Shown: positions 1-12,850, numbered from the stretch's first letter. The stretch: DNA of 64,000 bases from Agapanthus africanus (GCA_030015575.1 JASDDO010000001.1:517509772-517573771), one strand, 5' to 3'. Notes: a model not told the origin generated them from the letters alone. Made by a program: numbers and translations.

Positions 1-1039
1 AAACATGAAAATGTTTCATAGGGGATGGTCAGGTATTACTAGTAATGCCTTTTCCATTATCCAGATTCATGACAGTAGTTGCAATTTCCTTTGCCCTCAC
101 TTCAATCTCTTTATATGTCTCTACATCTTACCTTTTGCACACCATCTTTAGGCTAATTGGTTTTCTTCCTTCCCAACCTTTCGGCACCGGGCTGAGGTTT
201 GGAAAAAGACTATCCAATAAGCGTAATAGGTGTACTCTCCTAATCAAGGAGCTCTCGCAACCTGAGAGAAGGTAAAGGGAAGAGACAACCGAATAATCCT
301 ATTCAATTTCTTCAGAACCTGTGGCAATTCTCGACTGAAGTAACTTCTTCGAGTTCATATGTAACTATACGATGGCCGTTCTAAGCAATATAGATCATTG
401 TAGTGATACGACGTGTTCTGAAGAAATGCAAAGGGTAAAGTAGGAGTGGCAGGGATATATATACAACTTTGTCGCGAATCAGGACAAGCCCAAGCCAAAG
501 GGTGTAAGAAGGTTCAGTCAAATTAGTTCATGAGTTTTTATGGTAAGTCATAGGTCGCTGTACCAGAGAGAGAGAGAAAAGAAACACTCAGCGTGCACTC
601 TATCAAGATCAGATTGGTTATCACTTTATCTGATCAAGATGGCTCCCATTGTTTCCTCGAATTCTCCTCCAAACCCTAAAAGGAGAACTAGTTAGGATCA
701 TTCACACTTTACAAGTTTGCTAACCGTTTAGCCAGGCCAGTGTTGGTACTCTGAGGGAGGTCTCCCGTGTTTTCGCACGGATCCAATTAATAACCCCGTT
801 TCCGCAGAGGCGTAATCCCGTTAACACTTTCTAGACATCTAATAGGTTATCTATTTGCGAAGTGAAAAAAATCTCCCGAGGAGTAATCCATACTCATCAG
901 TGGAAATCGGGACCCAACTATCATCATATGATAACCTGATAGAATCCACTCAAGTTACCACACTCCAGAAGGTATGCACATGCCTGGTAAGTTTCCCGTA
1001 TGTTTGAAACTCCCGATATGGTTTTTTCCCTAGGATCCA

Positions 1040-1220
1040 AGTGACCTTGACACGGTCAACAAATTAAAGGGTCCTAGTAAAGTTCAACCCGTCATTATCC
1101 TGATTACATTAGACCCTTGACAAGATCAACAAGGTCGAATGACTGTCCTAACCAATCCACATATCCATGCGACAGAAAAGTATTACAGAGCAACCGCACA
1201 CTACGCCTTGACAAGGTCAA
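1040..1220 (-). repeat. Three near-palindromic TTGACC/GGTCAA motifs, leader of A
   Basis: On the plus strand GACCTTGACACGGTCAACAA and two similar motifs occur near 1043, 1116 and 1203, about 70-90 bp apart. Each is a short inverted repeat followed by CAACAA. The triplet, with the same spacing, is found in the leaders of B, E and M. Confidence 0.6.
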
Positions 1221-1651
1221 CAAATGCAACACGAATACTAAGCAATACTAATCTGAAATGACGGAGGGCTACGGCTGGTTTTTGGCGAAAAACCTTTAAC
1301 TAAATGAACTTGATATCGTTGAAAGAACTCGAGTGGTTTTGAAATGGAGTGGTTTAAGCCCCGCATTTTAAAACTAGTAACATAGACTTTTGCTTAAGAG
1401 CGAACTCCCAATGAAGGGATAAAGGCTCTTCCTTCATAGAATGAGGTGCGGGATATTCCTAACCGAATACCTCTATGCAAATCAAAAGAATATGACCATG
1501 AGTTTTGAAGAAAACCGAGTAATTTTTAAAATTGGTTACGACAACATCATTTAAGTTTATTTTTCCTTGCATTTTTTAGATAATGTGTTCCCATCATTTT
1601 ATGTTTCCAAGCCACAAAAGAAACAACCAAAATAACATGCTTTTTATATTC

Positions 1652-1734
1652 CATCCGCATTCGCCACGGGGCCCTGTCATGCTCCGTTAGGTTACTTAAC
1701 TAACGGTAGAGCGGGGGCTGGACTAGCGCGGATG
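1652..1734 (-). other. Conserved double hairpin in leader of Copia A
   Basis: In the minus-strand sense, an outer stem pairs CATCCGC with GCGGATG and an inner 7-bp stem pairs CCGTTAG with CTAACGG around a 9-nt loop. The same structure recurs in the leaders of B (6319-6402), E (27546-27624) and M (41562-41644). Conservation in four divergent non-coding leaders suggests a function at the RNA level, such as packaging, dimerisation or translation; which one is not known. Confidence 0.65.
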
Positions 1735-2381
1735 CAAAATATATAGAAGCATCTACTATATAATATATAGTCATCACAGGAAGATAAAATCATCACAAGC
1801 ATGCGAACAACAATATGGAATAGCGGATAATCTAGGAGCCCCATGTTTCATTTGAGCCATAAATGAGATGCTATGTTCCTTGGTCGTGTTGATAGCCAGT
1901 GCAATGAAGATCCTAGACCCCTACGAGTGTGGCAAGTTACCCACCAATCCCTGAAGTGAGGCAACCATAATCAACAAAGTGATTGGGTCACCCAGCACTT
2001 CACGGAATCCGGTAACTTGAGCACCCCTCCGTGGGTCAACCTATACCCCCTACGAGTGCGGCGAATAGCCCGCCAATTCTAGAGTAAGGCTTCCCAGTCT
2101 CAACGCCATAAGATGCGGACCTGTTGCCCTCTAGAACCCGTCTATTCAATCACTCCTCCGCGGGGTAATCCTAGTACAGAAAAGAAAAAAATATATATAC
2201 AATGGGGATATTGACCTCAACTCGGTCGTGCCCCAATAAAAGAATATACAAACTGGCAGTGACGGCAGTCCACATGTCGGACGCTCGCTCCGCAAAAAAT
2301 CAATATACAAATAAATTTGAATTGTACATCTAACATTGCACACAAGGCTATCCATCACGAAAATCCGCAAGAACCATAACC

Positions 2382-2382
<1 letters not shown>

Positions 2383-2429
<47 letters not shown>

Positions 2430-2454
2430 GTATGTACGTATATATGTATATGTA

Positions 2455-2489
<35 letters not shown>

Positions 2490-2500
2490 ATGTATGTATA
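2383..2500. repeat. AT, GTAT and GT microsatellite in leader of A
   Basis: A compound simple repeat: about 17 AT units, then GTAT units, a GT run, and GTAT again. Low-complexity reading frames here on both strands are produced by the repeat and are not genes. Confidence 0.95.
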
Positions 2501-2977
2501 ACCACAGAAGCAAGCAACACCAGAATGTGTGCAACCCTGTTTAAATGAACATATAGCAATTAGACGACGTTCAACAACATATATATAACATCACAGATAC
2601 CGACGATGCAAAAGTTTTGAGTTTTTAAAACTCCCAAGTTGTCCTAAAGCTAAGATGACACAAAGTGAAATTTGGGACAAATCAAACAACACCAAAAATA
2701 CCAAATTACAAAACCCAAGACACAGCATGAAAATGAGGTTCATAGGTGAATAGTGAAAAGGTGGGGCCGGCCAAAACCTCATTCTCGCCGGTCCAATCAT
2801 GATGAAATCCGCTCGTTTTCATTGTGTGTCACTATCTAGTCAAGAATAAGCTTTTGCACTTGTTTAAAAAAAATTTAGAGACCAAAAATATTTCGAACAG
2901 AAAGTGGTTTTTTAAATTGGAGTTTTCGGTTTTGAAACTTGAAGCATCTTCAAACACTAGTTTATGGTGTTTGGGTG

Positions 2978-2989
2978 ACTCTGATACTA
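2978..2989 (-). other. Primer-binding site of Copia A
   Basis: Minus-strand TAGTATCAGAGT abuts the LTR end. Plant Copia elements usually have TGGTATCAGAGC here, complementary to the 3' end of initiator Met-tRNA, so this copy has drifted at two positions. It fixes the orientation of A and shows that 2990-4955 is a 5' LTR. Confidence 0.75.
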
Positions 2990-4955
2990 TGTTGGGATCC
3001 AGCGCCCGTGCCGCGGAGGCCGCGGGCGAGGCAGAAGCGAAAACAAAAACTTTTTGCGGGCACCGGACGCACACACCCGAGGATTCGATCCAAACACCTT
3101 AAACTACAAATCTAAAATATGCAAGGTTTAAGGAAATACAACCTTTGTCACGTGTCCACCCAATGATGGAAAACCCCTCCAAGCTAGTAGCCGCCGGGAT
3201 CGCGCTTGAGAATCGACAACCCTTTGCCGAAAATAATCCATCCGAGGGAACGCGGAGGAGGCTCTAACCGAAGATACAAACTTGCTAGGTTTGGATGGTC
3301 GGTGATGTAGAAATACTTCACTAAATTTTCTCTCTGGAATCTATGCTCAAATAGAGAGCAAGAAGAAGAAGAAGCTGAAGGAGGTTGAAGCATGAAGGAA
3401 CCATGGAGCATGAGCTCAAGTGGAGAAAAAAAAATAATAATCATCCAGTCTAAAGTAAAAAGGAATGGCTACATAAATATCAACCATGCACCAAATAGTG
3501 AACACAAATGGATTTTATTAATTTAAAATCTAAAGCCATCCCTCTCTATATGCAATGAACCATGCTTCACTTTACACCTCATTTCCACCTCATTTCCCTT
3601 TTATTTTTCTAAATAGAAAAATAAATATGAGGTGTTCTTCTTCTCGAAGTATTCCCGTATAAATACGGAATACTTCACCCGGTATATGTATCGCTACATA
3701 TACGCGTATCTGTATAAAAAATATGGATAGCACCAAAGAGAGAAAATAAATAGTGAACAATAATACTAAAATACATGTATCAAAATACATATATATATGA
3801 TTAAATCAAAACCTGATTTAATAATCCCGCTTAATCCTAAGCCGGTTAGTATTATTAACTGTTCCATTAAATTTCGTGTATCGCATATACGTATTTAATC
3901 GGACCTCTGCACGTACCAACATACGGCTTCTACATCTGTCGCCTGAACCGGAAAAACCCTCTGTGTCGGACTATAAAGACTCGACAATACGCTGGTAGTG
4001 GGTTTAACCACAAGCACGTCAGTGGCATTAGCTATACGTAATGGCTACCCAGGTACTTGTCGAAAGGGGGTTGACAATCAAGTACGGCCTTACCCTACTG
4101 AGCCTGAATGTGATAATTTACGTACAGTCCGGTCTCTTCGTCAAAGAGTATCGCATATCGGGTCTAAGGGGTGGATAACGTCAGACCCCTACTAACCCGA
4201 TAAGTTGTGTCTGAGTCAAGCTCATCACCAACTGAGATACTACTGATCAACTTTCAGTAAATCTCCCCTACCGTGGCCACGGATTTCTGCTGATAGCCAA
4301 CCGAACACAGTGCGACATTGACTTCTAATATCAGGAGAGACGAATACCTGACAGTAGACCACTGCCTCCATATAGCTCGGAACTGTACCCAACTAAAACT
4401 TGTTTGCACGACTTCTTTGAGCCATGGTAGGGTAGTAATCAAAGTATAGTGGGAACTCACACGAGACAAATGATGACTTCAGGTCAAAGGACTAACCTGT
4501 ACTCATGCCACCTGAGAACTTCTATCTGACGATAGGTATAATACCATCTAAAAGTTCTCGGCGAGTCCGTCCAGTATACTCACCTCGAGTGAGCACTTGT
4601 ATACTATCTTAGGTATTACAACACCAATGGCTTGTGAGATCGGCCACCGCCTCTCGTCAGAGTCTCGAAGCATATATACTAGTCTACTCCGGAATATCGA
4701 TGCCCAGTCTTGATACTACAATGACTAGGGACATTTAAGGATGTGCTTATGGACAACCCAACTCCCATATATATGATTGCCATCATAATGCTGGTTGTTA
4801 AGAAACAATCCTACGAGCTTCATCAATGATGAAGACAAACAGATAGTATACTATCATCTCGAGTAAGACTATTATACCTATATAGTTTCTCCCTCAATTA
4901 TCATAATCGCCTACTTGCGATCAGAATAATTGCCTTGAGGGCACTATATCCAACA
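2990..4955 (-). repeat. 5' LTR of Copia element A
   Basis: An LTR of 1966 bp on the minus strand. Its 5' end (right side) reads TGTTGGATATAGTGCCCTCA and its 3' end (left side) ends in CCCAACA, followed directly by the primer-binding site. The same start is seen in LTRs B (10847), C (18099) and, in variant form, E and M. Nothing in it codes for protein. Confidence 0.85.
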
Positions 4956-6318
4956 ATCCATACACTAAAACTAGCTCGCATGACCTTAGAATTCTATGTA
5001 AATCACCGTTTTAAAACTGTTGTTTCAGCCATCGAAAAGCATCCGATATATTGTTGTTTCCAAGCTTGTACTTGATCCACGAAGCTCTCGTTTCAGAATG
5101 AGGACTCTGTCAAGAATCGAGGGTGACCCATAGAGTCTCGGGAGCCATTTTTTAAAAGTTATATCGAGAATTGTCACTGTTTTTCGAAGCTCCAAACCGT
5201 TTTTAGTGGCTGTCCAAAACTGAACTTATTGTTGATAATCCGTACCCTGCGGGATCTCGGTTCGAACCAAGAGTGCATGAGAGGGATCGGGGGTACCCTG
5301 AGGAGTCCCCAGGGCTGAAGAAGGGCCCTACTACCCAAGACCGCCAAGAGGTGGTCTTGGGAGTGGGTGAACCGGAGAGCACCCTTTAGGGTACTTTAAG
5401 GTTCTACCCCTTTCCCGAGACCACATCGTAGTAGTCTCGAGGAGGTAGCACCCTCCTTAGGCCCCTCAGGATCTCTGGGATTGTGCCTAAGTGCCCTATC
5501 GAGCACTCGGGCACATTTCAAGTCGTTCAGTACTCTTGGGTTGGCAAAAGGTTTGGTTTTTGGATGTTAGAGTGCACTCGATTTTCATCGTTTGGAAAAT
5601 TCGAGTGTTATCTTCGCGGGTGATGAATTCTATCGTCATAGTTTTCTTTGTACATGCTATTGTGATGTTGGTGTGTATATTTCTGTGATGGTTTAGCTTA
5701 ATTATAGTGTTGGATAGCCCCTCGTATGATGATGTTTGTACAGTTTGTTTTGAATGTATATTCGTTTATTCGAGACGAGTGGTCGACATGTAGTTGTCGT
5801 TTCCGCTTGATGTCTATTCTTTTATTCGGGCTCAACCAGGATGCGGTCGATGTCGTCGTCGTATATATTTCATTACATGTATTAGGATGAACCCACGGAG
5901 AAGTGCTCGGGCAACCGGATTCTAGAATGCGGAAGGTGGCCATCTCATAGAATTGGGACCAGGCTGTCTCACTTTAGAATTGGCGGGTTGCCTTCCGCAC
6001 TTATAGGTGTTTTAGGATAGACCTAAGGAGGAGCGCTCAAGTTACTAAATTTTAAAAAGCGTTCAGTGGCCCACTCATGATATTGAGGCCGGGTTACCCC
6101 GTTTCTATGATTGGCAGGTGGCTTGTCATGTTCGTAGGGGTTTTGGTTCGATGTTGTATGGGCCGTCCACATGACCGGGGAACGTTGTGTTTCATTAATG
6201 GTTCAAATGAAACACTGGGCTCCTAATTTATCCGCTATTCTATTTTTTTTTACCGCATACCTATGAAATTATTACATGCTTGTGATGATATATATATTAG
6301 ATGCTTCTATTTGTTTTG

Positions 6319-6402
6319 CCTCTGCGCTAACCCTGCCTCCACCATGCCGTAAGTTAAGTATCCTTACGGTGAAAACCTGAGGCCCTATGGTGAATACGGA
6401 TG
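6319..6402 (+). other. Conserved double hairpin in leader of Copia B
   Basis: The inner stem here is CCGTAAG (6347-6353) pairing with CTTACGG (6363-6369). A and E have CCGTTAG pairing with CTAACGG. The fifth position has changed from T to A on one arm and the partner from A to T on the other, so pairing is kept. That is the pattern expected of a selected stem. Confidence 0.65.
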
Positions 6403-6587
6403 TTATATAAAAATATTCTATTTTGTTTGTTTCTAGTGGGATTAGGAACTTTAATGATGGGACTGGATTATATGTTTAATGCAAAGAAATAAACCCAAAC
6501 TGATGTTGCGGGAACCAAATTTTCAAAGAAAATTACTGTCATATTCTTTTGCTTTGCATAGAGGTATTCGGTTAGGAATATCCTGCA

Positions 6588-6602
6588 CCTCATTCGATGA
6601 GG
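6588..6602 (+). other. CCTCATTCGATGAGG hairpin, leader of B
   Basis: A perfect 6-bp inverted repeat around TCG. Related copies occur at 1431-1446 (A), 27806-27820 and 27950-27964 (E), and 41222-41236 and 41362-41376 (M). Single in A and B, double in E and M. Confidence 0.6.
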
Positions 6603-6837
6603 AAAGAACCTTGATCCCATTACGGGGAGTTCTCTCTTAAGCAAAAGCTTATGTTACTATAACCACTCGGTTTTCTTCAAAACCAGTCGTCTTAAAAACG
6701 GAGCCTAAACCACTCCTTTTCAAAACCACTCGGTTCCTTCAACGATATCAAGTTCATTATATTAAAGGTTTTTTAAAAAAACCAGCCATAGCCCTCTGTC
6801 ATTTCAGATCATTAGTACTTAGTATTCGTGGTATGTT

Positions 6838-7040
6838 TATTGATAATTCGTCAAGGTGTAGTGTACGGTAGCTAAGTGGTGATTTTCTGTCACATGGATA
6901 TGTGGATTGGTCAGGACAGTCGTACGAATTTGTTGATCATTCATCAAAGGTCGTGCGGGTGGGTTTAATGCAATCAAGATAATAACATATTTAATTTGAC
7001 TAGGACCCTTTGATTTTTTGATCATTCGTCAAGGTCACTT
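6838..7040 (+). repeat. Three near-palindromic TTGATC/GTCAAGG motifs, leader of B
   Basis: Motifs of the form TTGATNATTCRTCAAGG lie near 6838, 6932 and 7018, about 90 bp apart. They match the triplets in A, E and M in position and spacing. Confidence 0.6.
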
Positions 7041-7497
7041 GGGTCCTAGGGATAAAAACCATATCAGAAGTTTCAAATATAAGGGAAACTTGCCAAGTAT
7101 GCGCATACCTTCTGGAATGTGGTGAGTTTGGTTGTCTTCCATCAAGATTATCACGTGATGATAGTTGGGTCCCGATTCCCACTGATGAGTAGGTGTACTC
7201 TCGGGAGATTTTCACTTCATAACTAGCTAACCCATTAGGTGTCTAGAAAAGTGTTAACGAGATTATGGCTCTGCAGAAACGAGGTTATTTAATTAGGTAT
7301 GCGCGAAAGCACGGAGAGCCTCCCTCGGAGTACCAACACTGGCTTGGTTAAACGATTAGCAAACTTGTAAGGTGTATATGATCCTGACTAGTTCTCCTTT
7401 TATGGTTTGAAGGTGAATTCAAGGAAACGGTGAGAGCCATCAGGATTAAATAAATTAATTAACCAATCTAATATTGATAAAGTGCACGCTGAGTGTT

Positions 7498-7534
<37 letters not shown>
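7498..7534 (+). repeat. CT-rich tract, leader of B
   Basis: About 17 CT units. Shorter CT tracts lie at the matching place in E (about 28769-28783) and M (GA near 40401-40409 on the plus strand). The tract sits shortly before the protease region and looks like an expanded microsatellite on a conserved pyrimidine-rich seed. Confidence 0.85.
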
Positions 7535-7535
<1 letters not shown>

Positions 7536-8139
7536 CAGCAACCCATGACTTACCTTTAACTAAAACTCAAAAACCAAGTTAACCGAACCTTTTTACAAAT
7601 TTTGGCTTTAGATTGTCATATATCACGATAAAGTCACATATATCTCTGCCAATTCTACTTTTCCATTTTGCCTTCTTCAAAACACTCCGTATCACTACAA
7701 AGATCTATATTACTTAGAAAGGCTATCATATAGTTACATACGAACTCAAATAAATTATTTCAGTCTAGTATGGCTACTGTTTCTAGAGAAATTGAATTGT
7801 ATAATTCTGTCGTCTCCCCTCCTTCAGCTTCTCTCAAGTTAAGATCTCCTTGTATTATGAGAGTATACCGGTTACGTTCGTTGGATGGTCTTTTTCCAAA
7901 CCTTAGACTTGTACCGAAAGGTAGGAAAGGAAGAAAACCAACTAGCTTAAGTGTGGTGTACAGAAGGTAAGATGAAGAGACATAAGGGGTCAAAGTGAGG
8001 GCAAAGAAAATTGCAACTACTGTCATTAACCTAGGCAGTGGAAAAGGCATTACAAGAAATACCCGAGCACCCCTTTGAAACATTTTAATGTTTCAGTTTT
8101 GCTGTGTGGTTGTAATTGAAAACTGTTTCCCAATTAATT

Positions 8140-10760
8140 CTAACTCCTAAATATATGAATATCGGATCAGAATCCCACATCTGTAGGGCATTACAGATGC
8201 TGAGAAGGAGTAGAATATTGGGAAATGAGTGATTTGATCATCAATACCGGAATTCGAAGCAATTGGTGATATTGGATTAAATCACCTGGTTTTACCTAAC
8301 GACATATATTTGATTTTGAATAACCGTTGTTATGCATCAATTTTTAAAACCGATATATCTGTCTCTTTATTTTATAAAGTAGGATATAATTTTGGAAAAA
8401 CATTTAACTTTATTAGTTGAGGATAAGATAAGGTGCATTGAATAACGGTGTAGACATTCTTAACCAAAATACAATTCAACTTATAACACACGGAGTTTGA
8501 GTTAGTAAACTTTTGAAACTTATACATGGTAATATATGTTGTCCGGTGTCTTTAAGGACAAGGGGATAGTACTCCTACTTCATTCTGTTTTACCTATGAT
8601 TTCTCTGGTTTTAGCCAAGTATTCGTTAAAATGCAAACTCCAAAATTTTTGAGAAGTTCATAGGAATAAGAATAAAGTAGAAAACCAGATGTTGGAAGTA
8701 TCAAGATTCTTTGAAGTGATCGAAAATATAGATACTTATGCTGGTATTTCGTCGTAGTAATATTGAGAATTTGATTCTCTCGCAGGTTACTCATCCGTGG
8801 GTGCACTCCTTGATCAGTAATGTTGTATGACCTTTTTCCATTTAGGTGATATACACTGGAAATAGCTGCATACCAATTGAATATGGTTCTATCTAAATTA
8901 GTGCCTTAGATTCTATATGGACATAGAATGGTAGCATATCTTGAGTTTGTTAAGATATGGAGTTATCCGGATTTTTTTAAAAGCAAAATCCGGACAAACT
9001 CAAGGCATGTTTCAGTAATGGCAGTTTATGGGTTATTCTAAGCATTTGTAAGGGGTTAACTTCTACCATTTTCAAGGTCAATAGCTGCATTGTTCTTAAC
9101 TTGCCACCTTTTTATAAATATAACTTCTTTGCAAAAGAAACTAGTGGGAGTATAGTAGAAATAGAAGTGATTTTAGAACCACAAACGATTACTGAAAATT
9201 TAGTAGAATCTGAAGATTCAATTGGAAACGACAAACCATAGTCATTCCGCAGATTTAGTAGGCGACCTCTGCCACCCGAGAGATACTTTGGTTTCCTCAT
9301 AGACGGTGACAGGAAGATCAGCATCATAGTGATAATGACCCTACTAGTTATCAGCAGGCCATAAGATATGGTGACTTCCGACTGATGGCTGGATGCTTTA
9401 TATCCAAGTTGGACTCCATGCACTCTAGAAAATTATGGACTTTAGGTTTTGCTAGATACTCCTAAAGGGGTAAAACCCATTAGGAACAAATAGATCTTTC
9501 GAGATCAGTGCAGGTAGAAAGGTAGTAACCTAATAAAGCTAGACTTGTTGCAAAAAGTTTTCATCAAATACATATTATGGATTTTGATGAAACTTTTTCT
9601 TCAGTGTTTGTGCTGAAGTCCATACGAATATAACTTGTCACTGCTTTTTTCCATGACTATGAGATCTGGAAGGTGGATGACTATAACGTCTTTCTAAATG
9701 GGAATTTAGAAGTGTAAGTGTATATGACTCTGTTAGAGGGTTGTCGTAGTCAGTGAGAGCTGCGGTGTGCAAGTTGCTTATAATTATTTATAAACTAAAA
9801 CAAGTATAGCAAAGACGGATCATCTGCTTTAATATGACAGTCAAGGTGTTTGACTTTATCAAAACAACAAATGAACCTGGTAAAAAGGATGTAGGGAGTA
9901 TTGTCCTGATACATAGATTACATACTCATGATAGGAAGTAATGTTAATATAATACAATCGGTCAAACTTTGGTTGTCATAGATATTTCTCCTTATAAGAT
10001 CTAGATAATGTATCAAGAATTTTGGTAACTATCTATGGAAATAGATCTAGATTTGGGAAGTGTCCCAATCCAAGTGCTTGGACACCATTCTAGAGTGGTT
10101 TAGAATGGACGACTTCTGGCTTGATAATATACCCGCAGGTGATGGAGTCACCCTCCCTAAAGTGATGTCTTCTAGACTGATGAGAAGAGGGACTCACGTG
10201 AATGAAATTTCAATTGCTTTGGCAATTAGGTCAATCATGCGATGTTATGTATCAGACTAGATGTTGCTTTTGCACTTGCTGTAATAAGCAGATATTAATC
10301 CAATTCTGAAGAAACAAAATGAAGCAGTGAAGAACATGTGAAGATGTTCTTGGTGTATAGTAATAGCAATCTCCTACAGGAGACGGCTACCGGTTCTGGG
10401 TTCCAAGATGATCTGAATGATAGAGTATCTGTTAAGAGTTAGAAGTTTACCCTCTTATGAGGGACATTATGTTGGAAAGGGTTCCAAGTATGATACCGAG
10501 GTAAATATGGCGTTGGGTGCTGATTATGACTCAGCGGAGGGTACACCCTGAGAAATTGTTGGATAAAAGTGTTTAATTATGAACTTGGTCATATCATCTA
10601 TCCAAACAAATTCTAAGGCAGGCATCGCTCGTTTTAGGAGACAGTTGCTCTCCATGAAATTGAGATATAGACAGATAAAGTTAGAAACATTGTAGTAGAT
10701 CCACTTACTGAGACTATTTCTCGAATACGGTTGTTTTTCAAACACGATTTGCAAAACTGA
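8140..10760 (+). pseudogene. Copia pol remnant of element B (protease-integrase-RT-RNase H)
   Basis: A decayed polyprotein. A protease active-site relative reading GSESHIC lies near 8165-8190 (family usually DTGSGSHIC). An integrase-like stretch follows (about 8450-9000), then a conserved pre-RT linker near 9250-9300 and RT between about 9580 and 10060, with the FLNGNLE-type motif and later TKFIIKH-type RNase H remnants. Order and motifs are those of Ty1/copia, Angela/Tork lineage. The frame is broken many times. Confidence 0.7.
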
Positions 10761-10846
10761 TTAGTAGAGAAGTTGAGTATTCAATAGCACACAGAGCTAT
10801 GAGTATGAGATACCGCAATAATTAGTCTTAAGTGCAAGAGGGATAT

Positions 10847-12850
10847 TTTTGGATATAGTTCCCTCAAGGCAATTATTATAATTGCAGGTAAGAAAATATG
10901 GTAATTGAGGGAGGACCTATACAAGTAGAGCAGTCTTGCTCGAGATGACAGTATGCTATCTGGTTTATCTTATTATTCATGAGTATATGTTTTATTATGT
11001 GTCTCTAATACATAATGATAAAACCCGTAGGATCCTTGCTTGACTATTAGCATTATGATGGTGATCATACTTGTGGGAGCTGGGTAGTCCATAAGCACAT
11101 CCTTAAATGTTTCTGGTCGTGGGAGTATCGAGACTGGGTATCGATATTCCGTAGTAAACTAATATATACATTTCTAAACCCCAACAAGGGGCAGTGGATG
11201 GTCTCACAGCCATTGGTATGTAGCACCTGAGATTGTATATAGGTGCTCACTAGAAGTGAGTACACCAAACGGACTAGCCGAGAACTTCTAAATGGTATTA
11301 CACCCATCGTCAGATAGCAGTTCTCTGGTGACATGATTACATGGTTGTTTTTAGACCTGAGATCGTTATTTGTCTCGTATGAGTTCCCACTGTACTTAGA
11401 TTATTACCCTACTACAGCTCAAAGGAGTCATGCAAAGTCCCAAGCTATATGGAGGCAGTGAGCAATCGGAAAGGATTTGTTTCTCCCAGTATAGGGAATT
11501 GATGTTGTTCTGTGTTCGGTTGGCATCACCATAAATCCCTGGACATGGTGGATGAAATTTAATGATAAGAGATTAGTAGTTTCTCGGTAGGTGATGAGCT
11601 TGCCACCGACACGACTTATCGGGTTATTAGGGGTCTAACGTTATCCATCCCCTAGACCCGGTATGCGACACTCTTAGATGTAAAGACATAACTGTACGAA
11701 GATTGTCACTTACAGGCTCAGTAGGTTATGTATGTTGATAATTGTCGACCTCTCTTTCGACATATACCTGGGTAGTCGTTACGTACAGTTAGTGTCTCCG
11801 ACATACTTGTGGTTATGGATTTATCCAATAACTTACTGCCAGTGTATTGTCGAGTTTTAGAGTCTCACACAGAGGGTTTTCCCAGTTCAGGAGATATGAT
11901 GTATAGGCCGTATGATAATATGTGTAGGAGTCCAATTAAATACGTGTACTAACTACACAGACTTTAATCGGGCGTTTGATAATACTAGCCGGCTTAGCTT
12001 TAAGCCGGATTATTAAATCAAGTATTGATTTAATATAACACACACACACACATATATTCTAGTATTATGTTCACTATTCATTTTCTCTCTTTTGGCTATT
12101 CATATTTTTTTTGGATACGCGTATATGTAGAAGATACATACACCAGGGTTGTATTTGTATTTACACAAATACTTCTATAAGGAGAACACCCCATTTGCCA
12201 TTTCTATTTATTAAAAATTAGAGAATGAGATGGAGGGTGAGGTGGCATAAGAGCATGGTGAGAGGGATGTCTTGAATTTGCTTATTGGAAAAATGTTATG
12301 ACATATTCTTTTATGGTTGGAAAAAATTCCTAAGGGCTCTCTCATTCATTTTTTATGATGTACTCTCTTTGCTCTCCTCTCCTCTTCCTTCTTCTTACTC
12401 TTGAGCATGAGAGCTCTCTTGAGCTATGAAAAATGAGAGAAAAGAATGTAATAAAATCTCTGCATCTCTCACACTATATTTCTAACAAGATTAAAGTGTC
12501 AGTAGCTTCCTCAAAATTCACTTTAGAACAAAGCTGGAGCTTGGATCGGTTTCCTTCAGGTGGATCATTTTCGGCAAAGGCGATCGTCTCTCAAGCTCGT
12601 TCTCGATGACCTAAGCATCTAGAAGGGGTCTTCCACAGTTTGGTGGACACGCTACAAAGGTTATATGCTCTCAACCTAGTAGATAGATATCTTGTTTGTT
12701 GCTAGTTTTAGTGTTTGGAACGATTTCTAGGTTGCGGATGGATGTATCCTTAGGTTTGGTGACTTGTGCTTGCTTTAAAATTATTTTTTTTCGTTCCGTC
12801 TAGGCCACGAATCTCGCGACGCGAGCATAAGGCACCCTTCATACCCAACC
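10847..12850 (+). repeat. 3' LTR of Copia element B
   Basis: An LTR of about 2.0 kb following the purine-rich tract GCAAGAGGGAT. The start has drifted from TGTTGGATATAG but GGATATAGTTCCCTCAAGG is clear. The end is near CATACCCAACC by comparison with LTR A. The sequence after it (12851 on) belongs to a different Copia element, F. Confidence 0.75.

Larger units (their letters stand above)
1..2977 (-). other. Long non-coding leader of Copia A
   Basis: The interval from the primer-binding site towards pol holds only short chance reading frames. It shares blocks with the leaders of B, E and M: a double hairpin at 1652-1734, a CCTCATTC-type hairpin at 1431-1446, three copies of a GACC/GGTC near-palindrome between about 1040 and 1220, and a GA-rich tract near 567-580. 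No gag-like sequence is recognisable. Confidence 0.7.
1..4955 (-). mobile_element. Copia element A (Angela/Tork type), partial, runs off left edge
   Basis: A Ty1/copia LTR retrotransposon read on the minus strand. Its 5' LTR (2990-4955) starts TGTTGG and ends CCAACA. The initiator-Met-type primer-binding site lies just beyond (2978-2989), and the untranslated leader runs leftward to base 1. The left edge of the window matches the part of element B near base 8095, just before protease, so protease, integrase, RT and the 3' LTR of A should lie outside. Family placement rests on LTR and leader similarity to B, E and M, which do show pol. A is roughly 75-80% similar to B by eye, so it is an old copy. 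Confidence 0.85.
4956..8140 (+). other. Long non-coding leader of Copia B
   Basis: About 3.2 kb between the expected primer-binding site and the protease remnant. It lines up block by block with the leaders of A, E and M: a GC-rich block near 5270-5480, the double hairpin (6319-6402), the CCTCATTCGATGAGG hairpin (6588-6602), three near-palindromes (about 6838-7040) and a CT tract (7498-7534). No gag domain is visible. Confidence 0.7.
4956..12850 (+). mobile_element. Copia element B (Angela/Tork type), broken
   Basis: A plus-strand Ty1/copia element with leader (4956-8140), protease, integrase, RT and RNase H remnants (about 8140-10760), polypurine tract and 3' LTR (10847-12850). Its own 5' LTR is not next to the leader. 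Instead the 5' end of LTR A, in opposite orientation, abuts the leader at 4955/4956. The simplest reading is that A inserted near the LTR/leader boundary of B, leaving B's 5' LTR outside the window. The coding body is broken at many points, so this is an old fossil. Confidence 0.8.

Noticed and set aside
2146-2559. A 137-codon minus-strand frame rich in YIHTYIHT and a 70-codon plus-strand partner
   Set aside because: Both are products of the AT/GTAT/GT microsatellite at 2383-2500 and have no domain.
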